Source of the DNA: an uncultured Peptococcaceae bacterium | Lineage (GTDB): Bacteria > Bacillota > Desulfotomaculia > Desulfotomaculales > Desulfocucumaceae | DNA: 38,722 bases | Assembly (NCBI GenBank): GCA_958417755.1 | Contig: CATZDY010000016.1 | Coordinates: 1-38,722, forward strand | Direction: 5' to 3' | In this document: one piece after another, positions 6,786-15,168 of the stretch | How positions within the stretch are numbered: the stretch's first letter is position 1 | How the letters are laid out: each line of letters starts with the position of its first letter | Notes under the pieces: generated by a model | What the model was told of the DNA's origin: nothing | The model's database searches: none | What the model saw: only the letters and a program-made list of their open reading frames with translations | Made by a program: the position numbers and the translations under genes

Positions 6786-7100
6786 TTATGAAAAGAATTT
6801 CAAGCCAATTACCCCAGTAATAATCATGCCTAAAAATAATATTCTATATAAATTGATTGGATCTCCTAAAAATATCATGCCAATGATTGCAACCCCAACG
6901 GCACCAATGCCGGTCCAAACGGCATAAGCTGTGCCCATGGGTAAGCTTTTAGTTGCTTGGGCTAAAAAATAAAAACTTAAAATCATACCGCCTATGGTGG
7001 TCATGGTAGGCAATAATTTGCTAAAACCGTGGCTGTATTTCAAGGCAATGGCCCATACAACTTCAAATATTGCTGCAATGAATAAAAATATCCAAGCCAA
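6786..7100 (-). CDS. gdx: Guanidinium exporter Gdx (SugE-type SMR transporter)
   Basis: A 104-residue, four-helix SMR protein. The N-terminus AAIFEVVWAIALKYSHGF carries the essential membrane Glu13 and the Lys/His-Gly residues typical of the SugE/Gdx branch rather than the QacE/EmrE multidrug branch. The TAYAVWTGIGAVG segment (about residues 57-69) is the branch's helix-3 signature. Gdx works as an antiparallel dimer exchanging two protons for one guanidinium ion at the inner membrane. Regulation supports the call: a guanidine-I riboswitch with terminator lies in its leader (7203-7312), behind a sigma-A promoter at 7373-7402. The start ATG 7100 has GGAGG just upstream (minus strand). Confidence 0.93.
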   Translation of the reverse strand: MAWIFLFIAAIFEVVWAIALKYSHGFSKLLPTMTTIGGMILSFYFLAQATKSLPMGTAYAVWTGIGAVGVAIIGMIFLGDPINLYRILFLGMIITGVIGLKFFS

Positions 7101-7191
7101 TTTTTTGGACCTCCTTTCTTTTTAATAATTATGATGCTATAACGACTATGATGGTCATTGATACAAAAGTAAAAACAAATAGCAATATGAA

Positions 7192-7236
7192 CATAAAAAA
7201 TAAAACCCAGGCGATATAAAACTATCTCCCGGGTTT
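7192..7236 (-). terminator. Riboswitch-controlled terminator before gdx
   Basis: On the minus strand AAACCC (from 7236) pairs with GGGTTT (to 7203), extended inward by G/C and ATA/TAT pairs, and is followed by a U-rich run. Its 5' arm is the conserved 3' segment of the guanidine aptamer, so ligand binding would prevent this stem. This is the usual ON-switch layout. Confidence 0.85.
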
Positions 7237-7312
7237 TTATCCCTCCGTGAACACACTTGGTGTGTGCGTTTTCTCTTGGACCAGTCCAGCCAATGCTGCG
7301 GAACCCTAGAAA
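7225..7312 (-). ncRNA. Guanidine-I riboswitch (ykkC RNA)
   Basis: Read on the minus strand the leader shows the conserved ykkC blocks in order: CTAGGGTTCCG, ACTGGTCC-AGAGA, a GTGTG/CACAC hairpin, CACGGAGGGATAAAA and CCCGGGAGA. These are the class-I free-guanidine aptamer landmarks. It sits between the promoter at 7373-7402 and the gdx start, with the last block overlapping the terminator. Guanidine binding should allow read-through into the exporter gene. The outer edges are approximate. Confidence 0.93.
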
Positions 7313-7372
7313 ACTAAAAGCTTTATGCTGTTAAGATACTGCATACATAGATAATAAAATTTTATCTTATAT

Positions 7373-7402
7373 AGTATAGAAAATAGAAGTCATATTTGTC
7401 AA
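7373..7402 (-). promoter_or_regulatory. Sigma-A promoter of the gdx riboswitch transcript
   Basis: On the minus strand a perfect TTGACA (7397-7402) and TATACT (7373-7378) are 18 nt apart, about 55 nt upstream of the aptamer. Confidence 0.75.
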
Positions 7403-7445
7403 TGTTTTATAAAGAAAAAATATTTTTGAAGTTATAAGATTATGG

Positions 7446-8840
7446 TTAATCTAAAACAGCGTCCAGTAAATGGTCTATAAATTGTTTGGCAGTTCTTCCT
7501 GAATGACCATTATGCCATAACGCCCATTCCAAGGCCATGCGGCGTAGTTCTTGGGGGGGAATATTGATATGATGTTGATGCGCCATGTGCTCTACAATTT
7601 GAAGATACCCTTGCTGGTCAGGATTAGAAAATACAATGGTCAGTCCAAATCTGTCTGCTAAGGAAAGCTTTTCTTGTATACTATCTCCGGGATGTACTTC
7701 ATCTTCTCGTCTTTCCGAAAAAGTTTCTTTTATTAAATGGTGACGATTTGAAGTAACATAGACCAATACATTCCTTGGCTTTGGAGACAATCCTCCTTCC
7801 AAGGCTGCTTTTAGCCATTTATATTGGGATTCTGATGTTTCAAAGGACAAATCATCAATAAAAATAATAAAATGCTGCTTTTGTTGAGCCAAATAGCGCA
7901 TTAAATTTGGAAGCTCGGATAGGGCAGTGTTGGGAAGTTCCACCATACGTAGCCCTTGGGGGGCATAAGCATGAAGCAATGACTTTACAGTGGAAGATTT
8001 TCCAGAGCCCCGATCTCCATATAAAATTACATTGTGAGCAGGTAAATTATTGAGAAAACGTTTGGTATTATCCACAATGATTTGGTGCTCATGATCCAAA
8101 CCAATGAGTTGCTTCAGCTGTATGGGATCTGGATGAGGGATTCCGACAAGCTGCCCTGATTCTGTGCTTTCTTGCTGCCAAATAAATGCAGGAAAACGAC
8201 TCAATATCCCTGAGCCTACTTGCTTATGAAATGCTTGTAAAACAGGTACTGCCTGGGCCCAGTTTTTCTCCCAAGCCAAAGCTTCCTTTGCCTCCTGTTG
8301 TTGGGAGAGTATCCAATCCCCAGCATTGGTAACACTTGCGCTTGTAACGGTTTCTCGGGTATTGCAAAACCATTCCGGCCAGTGGTCAGGGTATAATATT
8401 TGCGCCTTGGTGTTCTCAAAATTAGGGACAGGAAAGCCTGGCAATGATTTTGTTTGTTGCCAGATTTTTACGGCTGCTCTTTTTAAATCCTTTGCTTGTA
8501 TGCTGGCTAATTGTTGCAATATAGATAAATCTCTGGAGGCAAGGGATTGTATTGATTGAGCCGTAGCTTCTGGCTGTTGGGCAGTGTCCTGGGTAAAGGG
8601 GTTATTGTCTTCCAGAATCATATCTTTTATACATTCAGGCCAATTGTACTGAAAAGCCAAGGTACAAAAAGCATGATATTGTTTTCTTACCATTTGTTGT
8701 TGAGGATAAGGCTTGGATAGTTCTTCCAGGAGATTTCGTAAAGTGCGAAGAGGCTCCTTTTGCAGAATATTATGATATAAAATTAAGGTATCAAAAAGTG
8801 AAAATAGGGTTTGAGGGGATACGATATTATCTGTATTCAT
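7446..8840 (-). CDS. DUF815 P-loop AAA-type ATPase
   Basis: A 464-residue protein in two parts. Residues 1 to about 240 are a Gln-rich helical region with no recognised domain. Residues about 240-460 form the DUF815 ATPase domain: Walker A GDRGSGKS (275-282), Walker B IIFIDD (325-330), a sensor-like VTSNRHH (about 362-368) followed by the conserved DEVHPGD and LADRFG stretches. DUF815 proteins are soluble AAA-like ATPases of unproven role. The start ATG 8840 lies in a 240-nt divergent intergenic region shared with the HD gene. The gene is monocistronic and has no clear terminator. Confidence 0.85.
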   Translation of the reverse strand: MNTDNIVSPQTLFSLFDTLILYHNILQKEPLRTLRNLLEELSKPYPQQQMVRKQYHAFCTLAFQYNWPECIKDMILEDNNPFTQDTAQQPEATAQSIQSLASRDLSILQQLASIQAKDLKRAAVKIWQQTKSLPGFPVPNFENTKAQILYPDHWPEWFCNTRETVTSASVTNAGDWILSQQQEAKEALAWEKNWAQAVPVLQAFHKQVGSGILSRFPAFIWQQESTESGQLVGIPHPDPIQLKQLIGLDHEHQIIVDNTKRFLNNLPAHNVILYGDRGSGKSSTVKSLLHAYAPQGLRMVELPNTALSELPNLMRYLAQQKQHFIIFIDDLSFETSESQYKWLKAALEGGLSPKPRNVLVYVTSNRHHLIKETFSERREDEVHPGDSIQEKLSLADRFGLTIVFSNPDQQGYLQIVEHMAHQHHINIPPQELRRMALEWALWHNGHSGRTAKQFIDHLLDAVLD

Positions 8841-9020
8841 ATGCTTTACTCCTGCTATTTATATAAGTTTAAATTGATTAAACAAGTTTATCCTATACCA
8901 TTTTTAAGGGAACATCAAGGGGAGCCTTCTTGTTGGGAAATCCCTCTGAGATACATTGTAAAAGCAAAGGAAAAAGGAATATAATAAAAGTCATGGATTG
9001 TTTCTCAAGGGATATAAAAA

Positions 9021-9045
9021 TGGCCTTGTTCATGAGGCCAATTGT
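9021..9045. other. Bidirectional hairpin in the DUF815/HD divergent region
   Basis: TGGCCT and AGGCCA pair around an 8-nt loop. On the minus strand the stem is followed directly by TTTTTAT, on the plus strand by ATTGTTTTT, so it could terminate in either direction. As the flanking genes diverge, it would act as a leader attenuator or end an unseen short RNA. Confidence 0.45.
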
Positions 9046-9080
9046 TTTTAACAAGTAAATTGTAAAGGATTTTTGCACCT

Positions 9081-10358
9081 ATGCAAATGATTACAAGTAA
9101 AAATGTGTTTCATATTATAAGAAAAACCTTAAATTTGGTGGATATGCGTCTTGTGACTCATGGTGAACGGGTTGCCTTTATTTTATATAAAATGTTGCAG
9201 TATCAAGGGATGGCATGTGATAAACGTATGTTGGAATTCGTTATTTTGGCTTTGGTCCATGATATGGGGGCATATAAAACAGAAGAAATCGACCAAATGG
9301 TTCAATTTGAAACGGAAAACGTTTGGCAGCATTCTATTTATGGCTTTTTATTTTTAAAAAATTTTTCACCTATGCCTCAGTTTGCAGATGTAGTGCTTTA
9401 TCATCATTTGCCCTATCAAGATTTTGTTCATGTTTCTACTGAAAATCAAGAAATTGCCATGTGCCTTAAATTAGCGGATCGCATTGATGTATTATTGGGG
9501 CATTGTGAGAATCAATTGGATTGGCAGTATCTAGAAGATAATCGAGGGAGCCAATTTGCACCTAAGGTACTTGATTTGTTTTATGAAGCGGAAAATTTCT
9601 ATGGTATTTTGGCGGCTTTATCTCAAAATATATTTTTACAAGAATTAGAAAATCTGTTTCAATATGATATATTTGATGATAAAGAAAAAAATAATTTTTT
9701 GCATATGATTGCCTATGCCATTGATTTTAGAAGTGATTTTATGGTTGCCCATACTGTAACCACTGTTTGTGTAAGTTGGGAAATTGCTTCTTTGTTGCAA
9801 TTTCCTTGGGATACCAAAAGCAAATTATATTATGGCGCTTTATTGCATGATATTGGAAAAGTGGCTATACCCATTGAGGTCCTGGAAAAGGAAGGGAAAT
9901 TAACCTCAGAAGAAATGGATATGATGAGGCGTCATGTGTTGTTTACAGAGGAGATTCTTAAAGATTTTGTTCCCCCAGATATTTATCGAATTGCTGTAAG
10001 ACATCATGAGAAAATGGACGGCTCTGGTTATCCCAAAGGGCTAGATGGTACACAGCTTTCAGCTGAAGAAAGAATTGTAGCAATTGCAGATATCATGAGC
10101 GCTCTTTTACAAAAACGTAGTTATAAAGAGGCCTTTAGCAGAGAAAAAACCATGGGCATTTTGCTTGAAATGAAAAAAGAAAATAAAATATGTCCTTGTA
10201 TTACTGATTATGTTTTGGATAATTTTCCTCAAATTATCGAAAAAGTAGAACAAAGAACACATGAATTTTTAAAAATATATCAAGGGATGAAACAAGAATA
10301 TTTGGAATTAATTTCTTTCCATATCCAAGGGAATTCAAGGGGATATGGTTGCGTTTAG
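9081..10358 (+). CDS. Tandem HD-domain protein with C-terminal HD-GYP-type phosphohydrolase domain
   Basis: A 425-residue soluble protein. An N-terminal HD-like domain (about residues 20-145) keeps H27, the H60-D61 pair, H84 and H108-109. The C-terminal domain (about 215-390) has the HD pair in LLHDIGK (H256-D257), then RRH, then RHHEKMDGSGYPKG (308-320), the HD-GYP signature with its GYP triad intact. HD-GYP enzymes hydrolyse cyclic di-GMP. Two HD domains in one chain without a receiver or membrane sensor is less usual; the first may be a regulatory or second catalytic site. ATG 9081 has AAAGGA about 12 nt upstream. No cyclic-di-GMP synthase is seen nearby. Confidence 0.85.
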   Translation: MQMITSKNVFHIIRKTLNLVDMRLVTHGERVAFILYKMLQYQGMACDKRMLEFVILALVHDMGAYKTEEIDQMVQFETENVWQHSIYGFLFLKNFSPMPQFADVVLYHHLPYQDFVHVSTENQEIAMCLKLADRIDVLLGHCENQLDWQYLEDNRGSQFAPKVLDLFYEAENFYGILAALSQNIFLQELENLFQYDIFDDKEKNNFLHMIAYAIDFRSDFMVAHTVTTVCVSWEIASLLQFPWDTKSKLYYGALLHDIGKVAIPIEVLEKEGKLTSEEMDMMRRHVLFTEEILKDFVPPDIYRIAVRHHEKMDGSGYPKGLDGTQLSAEERIVAIADIMSALLQKRSYKEAFSREKTMGILLEMKKENKICPCITDYVLDNFPQIIEKVEQRTHEFLKIYQGMKQEYLELISFHIQGNSRGYGCV

Positions 10359-10381
10359 GGTCATAAAAAAGATGGTAAACT

Positions 10382-10410
10382 TATACCATAGGATGAAATC
10401 CTAAAGTATA
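10382..10410 (+). other. Hairpin in the pepF leader
   Basis: TATAC-CA-TAGGAT and ATCCTA-AA-GTATA pair around a 3-nt loop with one small internal loop. No T tract follows. It could be a leader structure of pepF or a processing site after the HD gene. Confidence 0.4.
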
Positions 10411-10519
10411 TAGAAAAGCTATCATTCTTTAGCCAGCATATACAATAATAAAATTAACTTACAATACTAATTATTGGAAAAATAAACAATGGTTGCATAC
10501 ATTAAAGGGGGTAAAAAGT

Positions 10520-12328
10520 ATGGAAAATGGTAGTTTGCCAACTCGGCAAGAACTGGCGAAAGAATATCAATGGAAATTAGAAGATATTTATGCCACAAAT
10601 GAAGATTGGGAAAAAGATTTTCAGCATATCAATGTACTGTTAGAAGAATTGACTCCATTGCGGGGTACCCTTGGTTCCTCGGCTTCCCATTTATTAAAAG
10701 CGCTTCAATTGGAAGATGCTTTACAAGAGAAATTAGAAAAAGTATATACCTATGCCCGCATGCGTCGAGATGAGGATAATACCAATCCTACTTATCAGGC
10801 TTTAACAGACCGGGCGGATGGGATAAGTGTGAAAGTGGATACAGCGTTATCTTTTATGGTGCCAGAGATATTAGCCATACCAGAGAATACCCTACAATCT
10901 TTTCAAAAACAAGAAAAGGGATTGGCTTTGTATGCCTTTTTGTTGGCAGAATTGATGCGTCAAAAGCCCCATGTTTTGTCTGGCCCAGAGGAGGAAATTA
11001 TAGCCCGGGCTGGTGAAATTGCCCAATCTCCTGACAATATATTTCGCATGATCAATCATGCTGATTTGCAGTTTTCTACGATTTTGGATGACAAAGGAAA
11101 AGAAGTGGAAGTAACCCACGGACGCTATACACAATTGATGGAAAGCCAAAATCGCAGGGTACGTCAAGATGCTTTTCAATCTTTGTATGGAGCTTATGGA
11201 ACACTAAAGAATACTTTAGCAGCCACCTACAGCAGTAGTGTAAAAAAAGATGTATTTTACGCCAAGGTTCGGAAGTATGCATCTTCTTTAGAAGGCGCGT
11301 TGTTTGGCGATAATGTACCTGTCAATGTATATGAAAATCTCATTCAAACTGTACGTTCAAATCTAAACCAAATGCATCGTTATGTTGCTTTACGCAAGAA
11401 AATGTTGGCTTTAGATGAATTACATATGTATGATTTATATGTTCCTATTGTGAAAAATGTAGACTGGGAAATACCTTATCCCCAAGCAATAGAAATGGTA
11501 AAGGCTGGTTTGCATCCTTTGGGCCAGGAATATCTAAACATCTTATGTAAAGGCTTAGCATCCGGCTGGATTGATGTGTATGAAAATCGTGGCAAGACCA
11601 GTGGGGCTTATTCTTGGGGGCCTTATGGTGTGCACCCATATGTTTTATTAAATTATCAAAACAATTTAAACAATGTATTTACATTGGCCCATGAAATGGG
11701 GCATGCTATGCATTCCTATTTTTCTGATCATGAGCAACCCTATACCTATGCCCATTATACTATATTTACGGCGGAAGTGGCCTCTACTGTCAATGAATCA
11801 TTGCTGATGCATTATCTTTTACAAAAGGAACAAAATCGTGATAAGAAAATGTATTTGCTTCATTACTATTTGGAGCAATTCCGGGGAACTATTTATCGCC
11901 AGACCATGTTTGCGGAATTTGAAAAAATTACCCATGAAAAAGTAGAAGCTGGGGAAGCATTAACACCAGAGCTTTTATGCACCATATATCGCCAATTGAA
12001 CGAGGATTATTATGGCCCCTTGATGATGGTTGATAAAGAGATTGATATAGAGTGGGCTCGCATTCCTCATTTTTATACAGCATTTTATGTATATAAATAT
12101 GCCACTGGTTTTTCCGCAGCCACTGCCCTAAGCAATCAGATTTTAAACCAAGGTGAAGAAGCAGTTTCCCGGTACTTAAATTTTCTTAAAAAAGGTGGTT
12201 CTGATTATCCAATTTCTCTTTTAAAAGGAGCTGGGGTGGATATGGCTTCACCACAGCCCATTCAAGAGGCATTGCATGTATTTGCCCAATTCATAGATCA
12301 ATTGGAAGCTTTGGCTATAAAGAACTAA
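10520..12328 (+). CDS. pepF: Oligoendopeptidase F, M3 family zinc metallopeptidase
   Basis: A 602-residue cytosolic protein of normal PepF length. The N-terminal PepF domain (TRQELAKEYQWKLEDIY onward, about residues 8-190) precedes the M3 catalytic domain. The zinc motif HEMGH lies at residues 391-395, with a downstream Glu in the EVASTVNE segment (about 418) as third ligand. PepF cleaves oligopeptides of roughly 7-17 residues in peptide recycling. A GGGGG ribosome site at 10507-10511 ends 8 nt before ATG 10520; a longer in-frame reading from 10493 would put that site inside the gene. It is a single-gene unit ended at 12358-12397. Confidence 0.96.
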   Translation: MENGSLPTRQELAKEYQWKLEDIYATNEDWEKDFQHINVLLEELTPLRGTLGSSASHLLKALQLEDALQEKLEKVYTYARMRRDEDNTNPTYQALTDRADGISVKVDTALSFMVPEILAIPENTLQSFQKQEKGLALYAFLLAELMRQKPHVLSGPEEEIIARAGEIAQSPDNIFRMINHADLQFSTILDDKGKEVEVTHGRYTQLMESQNRRVRQDAFQSLYGAYGTLKNTLAATYSSSVKKDVFYAKVRKYASSLEGALFGDNVPVNVYENLIQTVRSNLNQMHRYVALRKKMLALDELHMYDLYVPIVKNVDWEIPYPQAIEMVKAGLHPLGQEYLNILCKGLASGWIDVYENRGKTSGAYSWGPYGVHPYVLLNYQNNLNNVFTLAHEMGHAMHSYFSDHEQPYTYAHYTIFTAEVASTVNESLLMHYLLQKEQNRDKKMYLLHYYLEQFRGTIYRQTMFAEFEKITHEKVEAGEALTPELLCTIYRQLNEDYYGPLMMVDKEIDIEWARIPHFYTAFYVYKYATGFSAATALSNQILNQGEEAVSRYLNFLKKGGSDYPISLLKGAGVDMASPQPIQEALHVFAQFIDQLEALAIKN

Positions 12329-12357
12329 ATTATACTAAAAGGTATTAAACAAAAGGA

Positions 12358-12397
12358 AAGATGCAAGTTTAAAAAAGCTTGCTCTTTCTTTTTTTAT
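12358..12397 (+). terminator. Intrinsic terminator after pepF
   Basis: A GCAAG/CTTGC core stem, extended through AAGA/CTT pairs across a mismatch, is followed by a long T-rich tract (TTTCTTTTTTT). Confidence 0.8.
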
Positions 12398-12583
12398 GTA
12401 AAGGCCAAAGTGATGGATAAAAAAGCTCATTTTATCGAAGAATAAAAAAACAGTCCAGGCATTGTAAGGCAGATTTGGAGAATTTGGTGCTTGGATGAGA
12501 CAAGCAAAGGACTTCTTTCAGCTGGTTTGAAAAATGAGAGAAAATCCTAGGTTTTAACTTAAAAATGAAAGGTGGTTTTAATT

Positions 12584-12880
12584 TTGGAACAAATGAATGC
12601 GTTTTATCCCCAGGGACAAAATCAATTCCAACAACAGCAGCAACAGCAGCAACAAGTAATGATGACAGAACCACCCAAGATGATTTCCACAAAAGACCAT
12701 TTGTATTTAAAGGATGCCATGTCTTGGGAATTGACTTCCATGAAGTGCTGTTATCATTTCGCCAGAGAAGCAAGGGATCCTGAAGTGCAAATGTTATTGG
12801 ACCGGACAGGGCAAATGCATTTAAACCATTACTTGCGTTTACTCGATCTTGTGCAATCAGCTCATATGACCAACCATTGA
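12584..12880 (+). CDS. Spore coat protein, CotF-like, with polyglutamine N-terminus
   Basis: A 98-residue protein. The N-terminal 28 residues are low-complexity with a run of nine Gln (CAA/CAG codons). The rest (STKDHLYLKDAMSWELTSMK, then QMHLNHYLRLLDLV) is a helical hairpin like one half of the ferritin-fold CotF family. AAAGGTGG lies 8 nt before TTG 12584; the frame is open from GTG 12572, but that would start inside the ribosome site. It forms a pair with the CotF gene 14 nt downstream, and such gene pairs are common in spore-forming Clostridia. The coat role comes from the family and the neighbour. Confidence 0.8.
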   Translation: MEQMNAFYPQGQNQFQQQQQQQQQVMMTEPPKMISTKDHLYLKDAMSWELTSMKCCYHFAREARDPEVQMLLDRTGQMHLNHYLRLLDLVQSAHMTNH

Positions 12881-12894
12881 GGGGGGATTGACAA

Positions 12895-13242
12895 ATGATG
12901 CAATCTTATAACAACAATATACAACAACCACAGACCATGTCTCAGGTAAAAGGACCTCAGATGAATGACCGGGATATGATCAACGAGACTTTATCAGCAT
13001 TAAAATATATGACAGATGGGTATAATGTGTTTGCTTGGGAAGCCAGTCATCAGGCTTTGCATAATGATGTCATGGAACTGTTGGTGGAAACCCACTGTCA
13101 AACCAGAGATGTCTTTAATTTGATGTTTCGTAAAGGTTGGTATCAGGCTGAATCTGAGCAAAAACAAAAACTGCAACAAACTTGGCAACAATATTCTTCC
13201 TACCAAAACCAATTTCCTTATAATCCTGGATTTGTACAGTAA
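12895..13242 (+). CDS. cotF: CotF family spore coat protein
   Basis: A 115-residue protein. The core, from MNDRDMINETLSALKYMTDG through NVFAWEASHQALHNDVMELL to FNLMFRKGWY, is the CotF signature: a four-helix ferritin-like fold with the conserved KGWY near the end. Members sit in the inner coat of endospores. The Gln/Asn-rich tails (residues 1-20 and 90-115) are typical of coat assembly proteins. GGGGGG precedes the tandem ATG at 12895/12898. It is co-transcribed with the preceding coat gene and ended by a 17-bp hairpin. Confidence 0.9.
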   Translation: MMQSYNNNIQQPQTMSQVKGPQMNDRDMINETLSALKYMTDGYNVFAWEASHQALHNDVMELLVETHCQTRDVFNLMFRKGWYQAESEQKQKLQQTWQQYSSYQNQFPYNPGFVQ

Positions 13243-13279
13243 ATATTGTTTTGGTATGTTTGTATTAAGGGTTATTTTA

Positions 13280-13328
13280 AACACAAATCCCAGACATCTT
13301 GTCTGGGATTTGTGTTGATTATTATTTT
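13280..13328 (+). terminator. 17-bp perfect terminator hairpin after cotF
   Basis: AACACAAATCCCAGACA (13280-13296) pairs without mismatch with TGTCTGGGATTTGTGTT (13300-13316) around a 3-nt loop, with a T-rich tract after it. It lies between convergent genes and may also stop the minus-strand transcript. Confidence 0.88.
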
Positions 13329-14218
13329 TTTTGCCCTATGCCTCGTTGTTTAGGAAAATAGAGATCTTTGACAATGATATTCACAGCTTCCACCACTAGA
13401 CCTGTCATATATTCTACTTTCTGGCGTATGGCACTCTGAATGATTTTAGAGGTGTTAGGTAAATTTATGCCATAATATAAAACAGGATGTAGAGTAATGG
13501 TTACCTTGGTATCATTTTGTATGATATTAATTTTCCCTATACTTTTAATGCCTTCAATCTCTTTGGCGGTAATGGCTACAATGGAAATGAGCGCATTTTG
13601 CGATATGGTTAGATGGCCATAGAAGGTAAATGTGGGACGAACTACTGATTGTTCCTGCCAGCTTCGATCATTGTTTTTATTATGTGGCTTTAAAAAAACC
13701 TTAATTGGATCAATAAAAGTACCAGGAAAGGTTTTCTTTACCTCCATGGTAGGGGCAGGGATTACATGTTTAGAATATTTATTACGCATAAAGCGAGCCT
13801 TTTCAATCTCTTCTTTGGAGGAAACCTCTTCAATGCTAATATAACGAGTGATTCGAGGCAAGTGCAAGGCCAAAGAGATTTTATCCACCATTCCCTTTGA
13901 AGTGCCTAGAATTAAGATTGACTGGGGAGCAGCTTTTAAAATAGCTTGCTGAGCTTGCTCAGCCAACTTTTTATCCATAAAAAGCGCTGCTTTGATTGCT
14001 CCGATGCGGGTAGCTTCCCGTTTGGCTGTATGTCCAACTAGAATGTGGTTGCCACGAATGATAAGGCCATCATCAATAATAAGATCTGCATGATAATCAT
14101 GGGCAATTTTAATGGCACGGTGGCTTTTTCCAGTGCCGCTTGGACCTACCAAAGCGTACACTGTGATAGGATGACTATCAGTATGCACTATTATAGGGAT
14201 TTGTTGTTGTGCGATCAA
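13322..14218 (-). CDS. P-loop NTPase fused to an Asp23/Gls24-like domain
   Basis: A 298-residue protein. Residues about 18-130 carry a nucleoside-triphosphate-binding domain with Walker A GPSGTGKS (25-32) followed by ADLIIDDGLI, an HPr-kinase/adenylate-kinase-like arrangement. Residues about 192-290 (YGHLTISQNALISIVAITAKEIEG, then repeated beta/alpha segments) resemble the Asp23/Gls24 (DUF322) envelope-stress domain. Asp23 proteins assemble at the membrane, so the fusion suggests an ATP- or GTP-dependent assembly factor; that is inference. GGGAGG ends 7 nt before TTG 14218; an earlier in-frame TTG at 14233 overlaps this site. Its 410-nt upstream region is AT-rich with no firm promoter. Confidence 0.75.
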   Translation of the reverse strand: MIAQQQIPIIVHTDSHPITVYALVGPSGTGKSHRAIKIAHDYHADLIIDDGLIIRGNHILVGHTAKREATRIGAIKAALFMDKKLAEQAQQAILKAAPQSILILGTSKGMVDKISLALHLPRITRYISIEEVSSKEEIEKARFMRNKYSKHVIPAPTMEVKKTFPGTFIDPIKVFLKPHNKNNDRSWQEQSVVRPTFTFYGHLTISQNALISIVAITAKEIEGIKSIGKINIIQNDTKVTITLHPVLYYGINLPNTSKIIQSAIRQKVEYMTGLVVEAVNIIVKDLYFPKQRGIGQKK

Positions 14219-14643
14219 ATGATATCCTCCCAAAATATAGAATGTTTTAGGAATCCTGGTGTTTTAAATTTGGTTCATAAATGCAGCTGTTTTTAAATGT
14301 CTTTAAAAATTTTTTATTGTTTATAGTATATGTTATATTGCTGAATTGGTTTTTCTCTTTTATACTATTATAACCCATATTGTCTTTGAATGCTCTACAT
14401 CAATTTGAAATGATAAGAAATGAAGGAAGAAAATTTTTCTATAAAAATTTGATGTTTAGCTGGTTTTGTGCATGATGAATGGTAAGAGAGCCAAAAATAA
14501 AAATATCAAATGAATAGAAAGTAAAAGGAAAAGGCCGGCAAATGCTAAAAATATAGAGGATAAAAATAAAAAGTAGCCCATGATTATTATGATTGAAAGA
14601 ATGTAGCAATCGAAAGTTGGACTTTAGGGGTGGGGGTGAAGCA
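14219..14643. other. AT-rich divergent intergenic region
   Basis: About 425 nt separate the P-loop/Asp23 gene (minus) from the tail-anchored protein gene (plus). It is AT-rich with several short open frames but none with a good ribosome site. I see no terminator, RNA gene or firm promoter in it. Confidence 0.5.
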
Positions 14644-15075
14644 ATGTCTGAAACCATCCGGGATATTTTGATAGATGGTTGTCACTTGAATGAGGAGCAA
14701 GGCGCAATATTGGTGAAAAATATACGGAAGTTATCCCGGGCAGAACGGAAAAAAATGTTTCAGGAAATCAATCCACGGATAAAGGAATTGAAGCTTTATC
14801 TAGAAGCTTTGTATCAGGCCAATGATGCGCAAAAAAGAAAACATTGGGTGGATGTTACAGTGGAAAGTATGCTATCCAGGGGTGGGGATCCAGATATTGT
14901 TGATGGAATGGTGATGGACATTATCGGCAGATTAATTGTATACAAACAAATGCGCGAACAGGCGGAAGAAAGGGGGATACGCTTAACTTCCTTAGTAAAC
15001 TTTGGTGGATTAAGCATGGTGTTATTTCTTGTAGTAGCAATTGCTGCAGTAATTGCCTATTTTTTATATCGATAA
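14644..15075 (+). CDS. Tail-anchored small protein of unknown function
   Basis: A 143-residue protein I do not recognise. Residues 1-115 are charged and helical (KNIRKLSRAERKKMFQEINP, a DVTVESMLSRGGDP loop, then RLIVYKQMREQAEERG) and could form a coiled-coil bundle. The C-terminus (about 118-143) is one hydrophobic helix ending in FLYR, so the protein is probably C-terminally anchored with its body in the cytosol. GGGGGTG ends a few nt before ATG 14644; the in-frame upstream extension contains this ribosome site. Downstream lies the DUF2512 gene after a 93-nt gap. Confidence 0.7.
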   Translation: MSETIRDILIDGCHLNEEQGAILVKNIRKLSRAERKKMFQEINPRIKELKLYLEALYQANDAQKRKHWVDVTVESMLSRGGDPDIVDGMVMDIIGRLIVYKQMREQAEERGIRLTSLVNFGGLSMVLFLVVAIAAVIAYFLYR

Positions 15076-15086
15076 TTTCTTTCAAT

Positions 15087-15113
15087 GGGTTCTTAAAAAC
15101 GGGTTCTTAAAAA
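15087..15113 (+). repeat. Short direct repeat between two small membrane-protein genes
   Basis: GGGTTCTTAAAAA occurs twice (15087-15099 and 15101-15113) separated by a single C. Probably slippage; a regulatory role is possible but unsupported. Confidence 0.6.
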
Positions 15114-15168
15114 TTTAGAAAATAAGGTAAAAAAGCATGTCAACAAAAATAAGAAAGGAGCTGATTGT

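Noticed and set aside
8893..9078. 61-codon minus-strand frame in the DUF815/HD gap
   Set aside because: It contains the bidirectional hairpin, has no ribosome site and no recognisable features.
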